From Haliclystus octoradiatus (taxonomy: Eukaryota > Cnidaria > Staurozoa > Stauromedusae > Haliclystidae): 64,000 nt of DNA. Under the pieces are notes generated by a model, which made no database searches, had not been told where the DNA came from, and was given only the letters and a program-made list of their open reading frames with translations. Of the stretch, positions 24,501 to 39,500 are shown one piece after another. Location: positions 1,155,001 through 1,219,000 of the forward strand of contig OU744453.1 of the NCBI GenBank assembly GCA_916610825.1. The letters run 5' to 3'. Numbering within the stretch: position 1 is the first letter of the stretch; every line of letters begins with the position of its first letter. The position numbers were made by a program, and so were the translations under genes.

Positions 24501-27500
24501 AAATTTTATTTCATGGACTTTGCATTCTTTCTCTACATTAGCCAATCAAGATTTAAAAGTTGACGAACGTATAATTGCTTTTGCACGTCAAGAAGTAAGC
24601 AAAGAAACAAAGAAAGAAAACATGTCTGCTCAGGTGAGTTTCATCACATAATAAATTTAGTTTCTAATCATTTAGTTTTTTAATCCACGAGCAAAATAAT
24701 GGAACTTCTACGAAGCTTGACGAACGTGCGATCATCAAACTCTACACTGAAAACGTTTGTGCTTAAAGCAAGACAATATTTTCTCATACTAACAGAGCGT
24801 GCATCAAACTCTATGCATACAGAAAAGATTTGTGCTTGAACAGGACTATATCTCCTTGAAGGTAACACGTTTTTGCTTGAAACACGAATATACAGACTAT
24901 AGGCTAGTCCACGTAGATGGAAAACATTTTCTTATTTTAAGTAAAAAATTTCTTAAATTTTTGTTATTTTGACTTTAAAAATCCGCAAGTGAAAAAAATA
25001 TATCTACCCAATATTATGGATTTTTCTATGTTTATATATTCTGTCTTTATATTTTACTGATATAATTAATAATTATATGCTTCATCGTATTGCATTTATC
25101 ATTATTACCTTGATTGTGTTGTTTTCTGGGGATATAATCTATCTAGAAACAACTTTCTTGTTTATTTTCAACTTTCAAGCCTTTTTAACTCATCATATTT
25201 ATAAACCATCACAATATGACTAACTATACCACAAATGAAGCAACCATTTTATTTTTGTTTTAATTATTAAATGATTAAATTATCACAGCATCAATTATTA
25301 TTTTATTTTAACGTAGGGAGAGAATTAAGAATGAATATATTGTTCGTGAATTTCAAAGTTGAACAAAACTCGCTGCTCTCAAACTGTTTTGTGTTATGAT
25401 CGTACAGTACGTTAATCTCCACTTTTAAAATTAAGGCTTAATCTATAAATAGATATTTTGATCGTGTGAACGTTGTAATTTTCAATCCGGTTTCTATCCA
25501 GATTTTTTATTGACTCCTATTTTGCGATATAATGATCCGGCTAAATCCTCTCCGTTATATACTTACAATGGAAACCATCCGTTATTAAATGTTTGAAAAT
25601 AGATTGATCGGATTAGGAAATAATTGAATATGTTTTGAAATAATTTAAAGCTGTGTATTGGCCATCCTTCAAATTAATTTCATGCTTTGCTTAGTTTAGT
25701 ATAATTCAAACATGGATGGATCTAATTAGTTTTCTGGCGATCATCCCCTACGATGACGTCATGAATTCATATGGGTTTCATCTCCAGTCTTTTCTAGAAT
25801 TAATGAAATCCAAGTATATACATCGAAAAATGCTGGACATATTTCCTGCTATTCTTACAAACCCGAGAAAGGGGGTAGCTTCATGCGATTTGTATACAAG
25901 AATTAAAATTGGCACCCCTCCCCTCCCCTAAATTTATCGGTTAACCCCGGGATTAACCCCCTCCGGTTTCAAACTTAAAATGCCCGTTATTGTTCAGAAA
26001 TACATACTTGTCCAGAGGATGTCACTAAAAGAAAGCATTTTGAAATATGTTTATATTGACTAAAATAGGTTTTCAAAATGTATATAGACGGGTTTATGTA
26101 TATTGTATGTATATATAAGAATAAAAAGTTTATAAGAATTAAAAAAAGAAAAAACGATTCCTAACGTGACTCTCTTCTTTGATCCTAATGTGTACTTGTA
26201 TAAACGCAATTTTTGTATTTACAGACAATAATCAGATACATGTGCATATGTCGCCTATTCTCCAAACGATATCTGCATGTTGATGTTTACTAAATAATAT
26301 TTTGAACTTTGCTGCAAACACATGCCGTCAAGTAATTAAAACAAAACTATATTTCAAGTTTTATATAGTTATCAATGAGGAAATTTTCTTATCTTCTTTT
26401 CTTTATGGTATAATGGGTTATTTAAGTAGTTATATATATCCAGAATTAACTAATAATATGTTCTCTGTTAAATTTCTATTTCTGATCCTGTTTTTATGAG
26501 TGTATACATGAGGTTATATTTAGAAGTTGGAAATATCCGAGAATTAGCTGAAATTTAATAATTTATTCTCTATTGGGTTATTCTAGAATCGTGGTAAAAA
26601 GAACATCCTAGCTTACTTAGGTGAAACAGATGCGAACTCGAATTCATATCAATTAAACAACGCACCTATGCCTGGAAGAAGGAAATCTGGGGCTAGTAGA
26701 CAACGTCAAAAGGTTGGTGACTCATACAACGGGGGTACACGTGCTCTTCTCAAAGGGTATAATTCCAATTGAGAGTCTTACTAAGGACATCCCGCTTTTC
26801 CAAACGTGAAATTGTTTTTGGGTATTTGAAATTCTAGCCGAAGAGTACATTTTTTGCTACAATTTTTGAATTGAAGATTTTGTTACATTTTGTTAGAAAC
26901 TGAAATGAAAGCAGAATAATTTTTCAAGGTTTTTCAAGGAGTTTTCTAGGAGGAGTTAATTTTGATTCCATATCAAACTTTATGAAGCCCTTTCTAAGAT
27001 GTGCGCATCCATTTATACTTGCTTTGGGGTCTACCCCAGGGGATTTGTGATCACAATGTGTTCTCTGTTAATAAATTATGTTTTATTTTAATTAACTTAT
27101 AATGAAGATATGGAATAACAACTCGACACGCTAGAGTCTCAAAGTATCGATGGAATATTTCAATTTGTTGTTTTGCTGATTTGACCCGCTTGTGATTCAC
27201 GTATTCTAATCCTCTCTTATCATTCCCTTTCTTGAACAATCACTCCTGATAACCTGTACATCAGGTCATTTTTAACGGTAGACCAATCTCATTTCTTTAT
27301 AATTGATATAGTTGTATGCCTGGTATTGTTTGTAAATTTTATTAATTTGTCTGTTGAAAGTCAGCGTGCCTGTCTGCTATTGTATGGCTCTCATCGATAT
27401 ACCAGTCAATGGAACACCTGCCGGACAATACCGGGCACCTGTTCCAATTACAAATGACGCCATTGGGACTGTTAAAAGTACCGCCTTTTTAATTACGTGG

Positions 27501-30500
27501 TTTTAGTTTATCATATTTAGTAATAATAGATTGATTGCAGTGTTTTACTGTTACAGGATTATGTTAGAACATTTCAAGATTTGTTAGAATTCTATACAGT
27601 TTACGGTTTGGAAGAAGAAGACATCATGCAAGAAAATGATGACGAATTCTTTTTCATGGTATGTCGTTTTTAAATCATTATTTTTGTTTCATTTTGTGAA
27701 GGAAATATTTAGATCATACCTCTACCTCATTAATGAGGCGATCATGATAATATTTTATTAATTGTATAGCAACGTAAAAATCATTGGATGTTGAAGGCAA
27801 TTAAGTTATAATAAAAACAAGCCTTTACGAACATGGCCGTAGCTACATCCTTCTGACCGTTTTTTGTTGTTGTCAATTTTGCCAGAAGAAAAGGATGACA
27901 TTTGCATATCTGGGAGCTTCAGTACTGGCATAACTGTACGATTTTGCAGTTTTTCCTCTCAAAATTTCCCGCCATATGGGTCAAAATATGTTATTGGGGG
28001 CTGGGTTGATACACACCCCTACACACCCAGGAATCACGGCCATCTTTGCGAAGCATCAAAATACTAAACGGTTGGATCAATATTGACTTAAATTATATAT
28101 CATTAAGATTTATGCATGCGTTGGAGGCTGCATTGTACCTGATATCATCTGCTAATCATAATCGAGGCCAGACGTATGTGTAGTTGTGACGTATCGCTGT
28201 GCCTTGGCAATCGAGGCATATCTGCTATGAAATCTGTTTGAATTGAATCTGTTTCAATAAATAGCATTGAGAATCATTGTTATTAGCTAAAAGAGCCACT
28301 TCTCTAGAAATAGAAGAGTGGTAACATCGGTAGCGTCTCAATTACTTAATTAGTGAGCAAATCGATGAAATGTTCTGAAAGGGGAAATCAAAACGTACTG
28401 TCTTATTGCCTTTGAAATCAACACCAATTTACATGGTGTCGTTAGTATGACGTTGCTGATACCACTTAGTAATGAAAAGCAAAAGTGATTGTGATTGTTC
28501 GCAGAGAAAAGAGCTGTCACTTCCCTTCTCTCAAGATACATGGGTCATTGATGCCTATACTAGGATATTATCGTCTGCATTACATTAATCTATGCTTTTT
28601 AATTTATTTTTCTCGTATTTTTCACAGGAATCATCTTGGACACTAGTAATCGATCAACAGGAGGTACGTTCATTGATTAATAATCCTGAAGTTGGATTAC
28701 TAATTTCAGAAGAGCAAATTCATTCCCTTGTAAACATTCTTTGGCTGAGAAAATACACATCGAACAGATATATACACATATAATTTTTCTTTTCTGTTTA
28801 TTTTGATAATTTTAATTTTTGCATTCCAGGGTATTACAAAGAACCAACGCGATCAACAAGAAGCTATATGGGAACTACTGACTACAGAAGCTGCTTACAT
28901 TGAAAAATTAAGAGCTATCGTACATGTAAGCAATGACGCAGCTGACCACCTCCTTAGTCACGCGTTCGATTTATATCATTATTTGATTTTGTTGTGTTTG
29001 TTTGTTTTCAGGTATTCTTGGTTTGTTTACGCAATGTTCAAAATGAGGGTTACCTGACAGAGGTATTTAATGTAATGATTATGTCAATTGTGATCTTAAT
29101 AGTGTTGTACGTAATCTTTGAGCTTTTAAATCTATGTGGTGTAAATGTAATTAAACGTAAGAGAAATGGTTTGTTCAATTAAAATGCATCGTCTATGTAT
29201 ATGTTTAATGGCAATCATGTCTCATTAAACATTCTGATAATCTAATGATTGCTGACTCTAAATGTTTGATTTGTTTCATTTAAGATTGTCCCTGTTCATT
29301 TGTTTTCGAATATCGAAGAAGTCTACGATGCGAATGTGAAGTTATGGGCGTGTCATCTAAGGCCTGTCTTGGAGAAGGTAAAAATTAATGTGTAATTATG
29401 AGACTGATTTCATGAAAACATTGTCATTGATTTTAATATATTTCTGCTTGAGAATAAATGCTGATCAATAAAATACAGGTTTCGAACTTATTCTGAAAAG
29501 TATTCGGGTTTTATACCCGCGGGGCACCTTGCTGTGGGATAGAAAACTTTATAGGTTTGCAAATTAAGTATTAAGTGATATCTGGATTGAGATTTTGAAT
29601 AAAAATGAATAATAATTCAATTGAAAGGCTTTTTTATATTTAATTATATTCACTTTTATGAAAATAAAACAATATTACCAACCATTTATAACATTTTGTT
29701 TATTTTCATTAAGATATTAAATTGAATATGTTGTTTTGTTCAATCTAGGTTCGTACTTCTAGGGAACTTCTATCTCCTCTCGATCTTGCTAGAGCTTTTC
29801 ATAATGTAAGTTTGACTGTCATTATTATCTCCCTTGGAGCTTCTCCTGAGATCTATATTGTAATTCTGTGGATAACAATATTTGTTTTACTTGAAAACAT
29901 ATATGCAAATTGATAAGTTAATTTTTTTCTTGCGACAATATTAAACAATATAGCAACAAATCTCTGAGGGAGTTTAACGTTTTCGTTTGCGATGTGGGTC
30001 TAATCTATTCTAGTAATTATATGATACACTTTTTTTTATAAGAACACTTTGGCTCAAATTGCTAAAAATTTAAGCACCAATTAAGAACATCTCGAGGCTC
30101 ATAGTTTTTTTCAAATGAGTTTTAGAATTCAAAATTCTCAACAATAACAATTATAAAACCTCAAAAATAAATAAATGTCACTGTATAATCACTATGTTCC
30201 CAATGCACATGTCTTCTATGTGCAACTATGTGCAAGTAATTTGCTGAGAACTACTTTACGAAATGAGAACACTGAGCTTCAGCCAAAGGTGTAGCGTTAT
30301 ATTGGGTTTTATAGAAACTGTTCAAATAATAAAATTGTTCATAAAAGGCAGTATTTTTACTAAACTTAAGGCTTTTGATTGATTGAGGGATAACTCTGTC
30401 GAAATGTTTCCCATGTTTATTATTTTAGAGTAGTCTACTGAGAGAAATACAAACGCTGATGGTTTAGTTCGTTCCAACATCGTTCCAACAAAAATAAAAA

Positions 30501-33500
30501 TAAACACTATGGTTGGCAATTTGGCATTTGTGATTAAATATTGTTTTTTTGCGTTAAATTATAGTTCAAATCCCATGAAATCGAATCATACTTGAATTCT
30601 CAATGTATATTTAATTAAGTTAATTATGTAGTAATTGATGAAAGTCACCCCCGTAGGCACAAAGGCATCTTTATTAGGTGGGGGGGGGCGTTAATAGTTT
30701 TACATAGAACTGAATATACTTCGATAAACATATGCACCAACGAGGAATCGAACCCGGGGCCTCCCGCACGGGATACAGACGCTCTGCCACTGAGCTACAA
30801 GTGCACAATTTTAATAATGTAATCTCAATTTGAATTTCTTTTGCTTCTAGTTTGATCAGTTATTATCTCCTTACGTTGATTATTGTCTCGAAGAGCCTGC
30901 ATCTCTACAGTATCATAAAGCAAAAAGGAAAAATACAAACTTCAGGGACTATCTACAGGTAAGAGAATTCCTAATACATCTGAACAATGATCGACTTTAT
31001 TTGTATGTGAACTTTCCTGCTTTTGAATTCATTGCCAAGTGCAAATCAACATCTGAGTATTAGGAAAATTTATTTTAATTGAGTCATACTAATCAAATAA
31101 GAAATAAAAAAATCTATTTTAAATTTGGTTTAAGCTATATAGTATTTGCATGTTGAACTTCTTCAAGCACAACTATAAGATTATTAAGTAATGAGTTGAA
31201 ATTATCCATGAAAATTATATATTGGTAAATAATCGGTTACCGTTTACCGATTAATCGACTGATTCTAAATATATTGATCAGTGTAGATAATCGGCAAACT
31301 TATTAATCGTAGATATGTGTCTCGAAACGTATGAATTCGAAATGCCTCTTCATCAGCCCTTGCTGAAAATTCCAGCTCACCTAAATATGATATTCGTAGC
31401 GGTTGGTGTAGCATAGCGGGAACATTCTAGAAGAATCAAATAGAATAAAAACTTACATGATGAGCAACTAGTAATTAAATCCGACATATTTATTACTGTA
31501 TTTTGATGTTTGATTTTTTCTAGTGGTGCGAAAATCATAAATTATGCAACCGTCTCAAGCTATCTGATTTATTGGTGAAACCAATGCAGCGAGTAACAAA
31601 ATACCCTTTGTTGTTGAAAGCCATTCTGAAAAAGACTCAAAATGAGGAAGAAAGAGAGGCTTTAACGACAATGGTATGTGGAAACGAGACGAAGAAATAT
31701 TACAACTCTATCTTTGGGGCTACATATATATTGTATTCATTCTAAGTAAAAACCAACGCCTATGTGCTATTACACTGATGCTCATATAAATTCATAACTC
31801 AATTAAGGCTTAGTTGACTTACGGAGGGATTTTAGCCTAAAGCCATTATAGATATCGAGTCTGATGCCCTGCCATCTGATGTAGTCTCTCTAATCAAATC
31901 CATCGATTGGCATGATCATGCATAATAACACTTCTCCTTTGATTTCTAATCCTTTCTAATCAATTTCTAATTCCAACAATTTGTTTTCAGATTAACAAAG
32001 TTGAGGATTTTGTTGCTCTCATTAATAATACTTTACGTCAACGACACGAAGAACAAAAAATGGATGACGTGATTAGTCGATTGGATGGTTATCTTCCTGT
32101 GGAATCGTATAATGATGAAATGGACAAGGTTGGTGAATGAAATTCAGAAATTGACATATAAAAAAATTCATAATTAAAAAAGCTTTTATAAGAATATCTT
32201 CAAAGTATCGCAATCCATAATTACATTATTTCTATGAAATATTTTGAAATGTTCTGATGCCTCTCTCTAAGCAATTCGCAGGTATATATTTGCGGATGAC
32301 CTATATTTTACTAAAGCAAATTGTTTTTCTCCAAGTAATATCATTCATGTGAAGACTGTTGCAGACAAACGCTTTTTCCATATGACCAATTCAATGAAAC
32401 ATGTGAAATACTGTCTACATATAGTACCTGAAGTTTGATTACAATACTTCTATTATTTATCATAGATCCTTTTGGAACATTGTACATTTGACCTTCGTGG
32501 TCGTATCCCTGGTTTAACAGATGACAAACCACGTTGTGTGTTGAAAGAAGGACCGTTGAAAATTGTGGAAAAGCAAGGGAGGGTGAGTCACGTGACAGCT
32601 GCAACATATCTACTGATTTTTGTTTATTGTGATTCATACAGTTCATGTGGTTTAATATAATACAATTTAATCAATCATTTATTTGGTGCTCATACTAAAG
32701 ATTTTATTAAAATTTGAGATATATGCTACACTTCTTTAACTCTAAAGCATTCCGCCATTTTGAAATTCCCACATGTGTATATAGATATAGTATCTTTTCA
32801 AGACGAACTGATATCGACCAATCAGATTTCATACAGAATTTAATTTATTTTTTCATTGTTCAGATGATGAATCTGACTGAACTAAGATCTAAGTTGGTCG
32901 TAATTGAATCAACAAAGTAAAATAGGTGATGATCGTAACTAAAATCTATAAACATAACAAACAAACAAACAATACAATTAAAAGAAATAAAAGACAAGTT
33001 AAAAATATCAGAACGACAAGTTTTATCACAGCGATTTATTGACCGATATATTACTCACCGATTTAATGACCGATGTCTCAGTCACCGAGATGATGACCGA
33101 TATATTACTTACCGATATAATGACTGATTTGTACATAGGAATCATTTGACCGATTGTCATAACAATCTGCTGATCGTCAACTGTATGCATAAGTAAATTC
33201 AACTAAAAATACAAAATAAATGGTGACTTTTTCATTGCCAGTGGTTTATGTAATTGTGAAAATAAAGTATTGATTACTAAAGCAACATTCACAATCTTAA
33301 TCAGGTTTGATTGCATTGTTTGAGAACTGCTGCGTAATGACTTCCTATATACGCTGGTTTGATACCTCATTAGATGATTGTACATCCTTTATCGAATCTC
33401 CAAAATCCATCGACTGAAGTACATCTGCCATCTTTCTTCCCTATTTTGAATTTTCAACATTATCATTAACTTATGTAATACTTACTACCAACACCGATAG

Positions 33501-36500
33501 CAATTAAAAATAATAACAATAATATTAATCTAACCTTATCAGCTATTCTTGATGCAATATATGACATAGCTACTAACAAAATACTATTGACAGAACCCCA
33601 CGCCAACGACACATATCTTATTGCGGAAGATAACTTTGGATTACTTGCAGCATAAAAGTTGATACACGCTAGAACAATATCATCGACATAAATAAAAAAG
33701 GCCATTGTTGATAATAGTTGATCTGCGTTTGAAGTGATTACCAGTAATTCTCTGTAGTTTCGTCTGATGATTCGTGGAGTTTTCCACTCTGGTTCCACCG
33801 TATCGACATACTTGCATTGTAATGAATCATAGAATTTATCCATCAGATAGTTTAAACCATCGCATACTGCAGAGAAGCAAGCCAGAGGCAAAACCCAAGT
33901 TGCTCCGTAAATCGTCATAATAAACCAATATGCTAGTTTTGATGCTGTTGTTAGTTGTAATGGCCAAATGAACTCGAGTAATAAGGCATTTATTTCTGGT
34001 GATTTTTTCTCTATTATCAAGGTGATGACAAGAGAAATGGAATTTGCTATTGATATTATTAAACAGATAGCTAGCATAATCTTTGATCTGATTGAAACAA
34101 GATTATCGAACTTGCTATCGAATTTTGGTATTTTAATAAGGAATTTCCTAATTTGTTTATAAAGTTTGTGCAATGGTGATAGTTTACCACGCGTAGCACA
34201 TCCTTTTGAAACGATAATTGTAGTGATGCAAAGTGTTACTGCACGAAATGAAAACACAACCATCGATAATTGGAATACTTTCTTTGGAAAATCTAAAGAA
34301 AATGAATAATATGTTATTCTGATGAAGTTTAAGCCTAGTGCCAGACAAACTAATAAACTGTAAGACATTGACATATAGCATAATATAATGTTTGGTTTTT
34401 CATCTTCGTTTGCTAGAGGATTTCCATACATAAAGCCAAAAACACGCATCATTTGGAATAACGGTTTAACTGCACGTACAACGTTCGAGTAACATTTGCT
34501 ACCCCACATTAATTTGGATTCTTCAAATGTTGTTTCTGATGGATTTAAAATTGCTTCACTATTACTATTATTTTCCATACATAATACGAATGATCCAGTA
34601 CGGGAATTGCAATTCGAATTTTGCTTATTTGAGACTGTATTTGCCATCTCCATTTTTTAAATTAACTATGCCAACTTCAAAGAATAATAATTACTATATG
34701 CTATCAGCTTCACAGCGATTTTGAAACATAATTTGAGTACCACCGCTCTTTTATAGCTTGTTGATATTTACACTGTAAACTTTGTCTTGCCATCTGTTTT
34801 TCGAAGTTTAACCAATCAACGATAAGCTTTGATTCTATTACAACTGTTGCAGTGTATTGTATTTCACACTTCATTATAATATAATGTTTACAAATTTATA
34901 TTTATCTGTCTCTCAGAAATAATTACTCTCATTTATTAATAACGTACAGAAAACGCCTTTTCTCTTCTATAATTCGTTTTACATTTTGTTTTAATTCTTT
35001 TTCTGCGTACAGTAGTACATGATTAAAACACCAGGACATGATATATTTGATTAATTATTAATTGTCCAAAGTTTCCATTGAATGTCAATTGACTGAAAAT
35101 AATTCTAACATTTATGTGAAATTAACAGCGTTGCTAAATTACTGTTTGTGATCTAGATTCTCAATCTAGAACATTTCCAATCGTATATTTATTCTGATGA
35201 CACTTACAAAGCTATCTCATGATACGCATACATCTTATTTTATTTTATCTCACAAGATAAATTGTTATCCGTTTGTGAAGAGAAAAGCTGGTCAGTCTGG
35301 TACCTTCCAGTCAGTCATTATCATGTTATCCATATCTTAACAGTATTTGAAACCGCCTGGTTTTCACTTCTGATCTTAGAAAGTGAATATTTATCTCTTC
35401 CTTAAAAATCAAACCAACATAATTAGTGAGGCTTTATGGTTTCCAATGAAACTTTTAAAAGCGTATTAGTTGTTTACACTTTTTATACCAACTAACAAAT
35501 TAATTTATTCCTGATAGTTACAATAAAATAATTGAATTTTAAGTGCAATGACTAATACGATGATGTGCCATTATACTTCCTATATCGATAATATTTATAT
35601 TTGTCAAGAATTGATTAAACTGTATACGAATGTGAATATTATGTAATTATATATCGAACACTGTATTTATCAAACCATATGTGAAACAAGCACATCTTTT
35701 TATTTATATAATTTATTGTACTAGTAGTCGTATAATGTGGTCACCTAGTAACAGAGAAACAGCCCAAGCCGACGATCGATAGACCTATAAATACTACAGT
35801 TGAACTCGGTTAATATCCCGCCTCGCTTAACATCTCCCCATCTGCACGAAGAGAGACTACCAAGCTAGTTCGAATGTATTATTAAAATATTATTAATAAA
35901 ATTGAGTTAATACTACATACTGCCCACATTAGTAATAACATAAAGTGTAATGAGTACTAAGTTAGTAATGTATATTGATAGTCATAATAAAGTAATAAAA
36001 TTCTCTTAAATATTAACTCTATTTCAATACAACGGTATAATTACTATGATTCAATTACTATAAAAGTTGATGCTATTGGTGATATTAATTTAAAGTAAAT
36101 TTTCAAGTGAAACATCTGGCAAGTGTACGTTATATACAATATAAATACTTGTATCCCATACAATATACTTGGTGACTGACTTTTCTATTGTGAACTGAAG
36201 ATAACACAGCTCTCTCAGATTGAGATTACATTAATCAAATGCATGTTGTTAATTTACCACACCCACTGAAAGCATATGCTGAAAGTGACCAATCAAATGA
36301 CATTACACAAAACATAATAAAGTCAAATGATTGAAAAGCAGATACAGGAGTGACATAAGAAGAAGGGGCTATTTATAGAAAATAATTTAACAAATTCTTG
36401 AGAAAGTAACACACTTTTGTAGACGATAAACGCTGTTTTCTGAATGAGCGGCCAAATTTCCCTACAAGGGCGCTGAAGCCCCGCACTGGTGCCACCCACG

Positions 36501-39500
36501 ATCAATTGCGAAATTCAAACCGATACGCTCACTGTTCTACCAAACTCAGCTGGCGTTACTATCCATTATTTTTCAACAGTATATAATACAAATTAGTTAT
36601 CATCCAGAAGCCTCACGTTACTTCTAACCTTCCCTCGGTACTACAGATGTACAGTTAATACCGAGACGATAACTCTGCACTTCATCTCTAACATATACAG
36701 TTGTTTTGCTCTTATTCAAAATTTGAAATATGTCTCAACCGTATTTTAACCTATTTATTTTATCTCAGATTATCATTTTCTGCGATAAATGTCCAATACT
36801 ATATATATGATCGACTTATTATGATTAGATTTTAATCTTGATTGCCATTTTATTTTGCTTTGTTAGTCTGATGTGTATGGGTTCCTATTCACTGACCTTT
36901 TTCTGTTAACCAAACCAAAACGAGGCAATGAAAAATGTAAAATTATTAAGCAGGTGAGCTCATTACATTTATTAACATGCTTCTTGATGGTTATTTTTAT
37001 TAGCTGAGGGTAGACTCATACGGAATCATGCTATGATAATTCATCAGATATTACAAGGTCTCAAAACCCGCAGGGGTAACTGCGAATGCGCTTTCTCGAT
37101 AGAACATTGATTAAATGACCATAAAAGTTTCAGATCATGAAAAAGGTACCCCCAAAGGACATATTATTTACAAAGGACATATTACCTAATTAATATTCGA
37201 GGAGAAAAGTTAGCAAAAAGTCAAAATGAATTTTCATGGCAGAGAATACGCTACATTTTTCTTTCGAAATTTAAGGTACTTGTTAATATTTGAATGTCTT
37301 CGTATACCAAGTGTATGAAAGTAGCCCTGGATCAAAACCACTAGAATGGAATTGCCAACAAAGAAAGTGTCTAACATAGCGTTTTATATGCAGAATGAGT
37401 AGAACCAATTGGTTTATCTCGTAGTCTCATTCTTCATTTTCTCGCCTTGTAATCTCCATGGTAAGGATTCCTTCACATCTTGAATGCTTTTTTTTTCATT
37501 TATTTTCAGCCTTTCCGTTTGAACAAAGTTGTTCTACATCCATTATTAAAAGATCCAGGTATGATGATGAAGAAGATATGACGTTTACTTTGACGATGAG
37601 TTATATACCTTTGTTATGCTTCATGCTAAGCGTTTGTTTATCTCAAAATATAATAGAATTCAACACTCCCAAACAGTCCTATCTTATACATACATTTTCA
37701 AAAGATGAATCACTCGCTCATGTTTTTTTGCTATCATTGGAAATCTCAATCACGTGTTTACAAAGTCACTGGTCTCATCTATCTTTTCAAATGAGACTGC
37801 CAGTAGAGCTTCTACAAGTGAACCCTTCTGCCAAAAGAGGATGGTCAAGATTTAAGAAAGGTCTATACATTTCATATTATACTGTAATTGTCTTGTTTTA
37901 TTAGGTTGCTTCTTATTCGTCTATTTGAATGAATATAATGTTTTGGTTAATGCATTCATCGTTCAAACAACTGTCACAGAACAAACAAAATGGATCCAAG
38001 CTGTTGAAAAGGCCAAGGTAAAACCACAGTAACAGTAGCATTGTATACATATGTGAGGAATTATCATTATTTCCACTCAATGAACACAGTTCTGATTTAA
38101 TCACCCTAATCCCAGAGATGGCATTCAGTTATTTTCGTACCTAGGCGATGTGACATTTTTAAAAATCTCGCTAGAATATATCACCCCCAATAATTCCAGG
38201 TTTTGCTGGAAGCAATACTCAAAAATTGCCAACTTTTGTACATTTTAATTTTTTGCATTTTAAATGACATTTGGGCATTTAATAACAGCAAATATACCGG
38301 ATTCACAACTGGAAAGCGGGCATTTCAACAGGAAGTCAACATTGAAAATTCAGAATGATGCCAAATGGTACCCTCTATAAGTGGGACTTCCGGTTTCAAG
38401 ATATCACCTCATATTGAGGGCCCGGGATCCTAACGCACAAAAAAAGGCGGGCATATCTTTCAGTGTGCTAGGGCTTCTGTTGTTTATCGGCAGGACCTTG
38501 GGCTAAATTCTTGGCTGGTACATAACTGGTTTGTTTATAATAATGTTGACACAAAACGCAACATACACGTCAAATTCTAATCAGTTAATCAGTGAGGATA
38601 GCTTCATGCCCTCCACCCCATGTTAGTGGATAAGTAAGATTTAGAAAAAAAAAAAGAAAAAAGACAATTCTCCTGTAGTTGAGGTTACACGTACTTTAGT
38701 TTAGTCTTTCCTTAACGAAAGCATAATGTTTATTTTAATGTTTATTTTTGCAATATCGCAATTAGTCTTGATTGTTTCATCACTTTTCTCTTATTTATTT
38801 TCTAGCGTTTGTATAAAGATGCAAGGGCAGGCAATGCTTCAACGTACGATTTCTTCGATGACGATCTGCCATTCCAATACCAAACAGGATCCAATAGCCC
38901 TCGTCAATCCCCGTTACCACAGCGACGTCATACCACATCTGTTGAACCAAGCCGTGAAGGTTTATTATACGAAGCACATCATGTAGCTGCTAACAGAAAC
39001 ATTAGAGGTCAAAAACAATTATCATCATCGCCTGATTTACTCAATTACAAAAGAGGTAAATACAATAAAGTTACACGATCGATATCGGACCCAAAAGAGC
39101 GAAAGACAAATCAGGCTGTACAGCCTCCACTTGTTCAATCTCGCAGTGGCGGATCTGCTCGACGAGGTAATTCCGAGAACCGATTCTCGGTTATCAACGA
39201 AGGTGATTCTCGTACTTGGGCATTAACAAATGATAAACGAAGTCGCTCCGATTCATTAACGACAACAATATTGGAATCAGTTAATTCGAACAGTATTTTA
39301 TCACCAAGCGATAGTTTTCGGAGTGTTAAATCGGATACTGGATTGTCTCGTTCGCCATCGACATCCGATAGCGATAATTCTGGATTTGTTAAACCTTCTG
39401 CTAGTGCTCCAAATGTTTCACACCTAGGTGTTGCCAATAGTCCGAATATACGATCTCATGGTGGACGTGCGATATCGCAATCATCAGGTGTTCTATCGGA

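Larger units (their letters stand above)
32583..36866. other. 4.3-kb PLEKHG5 intron hosting a nested antisense gene
   Basis: Between the PH-domain exons ending 32582 and starting 36867. It contains the receptor-like gene (33535-34653, minus), a 27-bp tandem repeat (33042-33122), a Tigger-like MITE remnant (35797-35876) and otherwise AT-rich filler. Confidence 0.75.

Noticed and set aside
31305-31375. CTGATGA (minus strand) near TCGAAACG, resembling a hammerhead.
   Set aside because: CTGATGA and GAAAC are on opposite strands here, so no single RNA carries both core halves.
33203-33385. A minus-strand open frame considered as the helix-7 exon of the nested receptor gene.
   Set aside because: The frame does not follow in phase from the donor at 33535 through any clear acceptor, and the family TY...QF motif is missing. 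Left unassigned.
36430-36560. A possible tRNA-derived SINE on the minus strand (GCTGAGTTTGGTAGAAC, then GGTTTGAATTTC).
   Set aside because: The A and B box matches are weak, their spacing is short and no tRNA fold forms.
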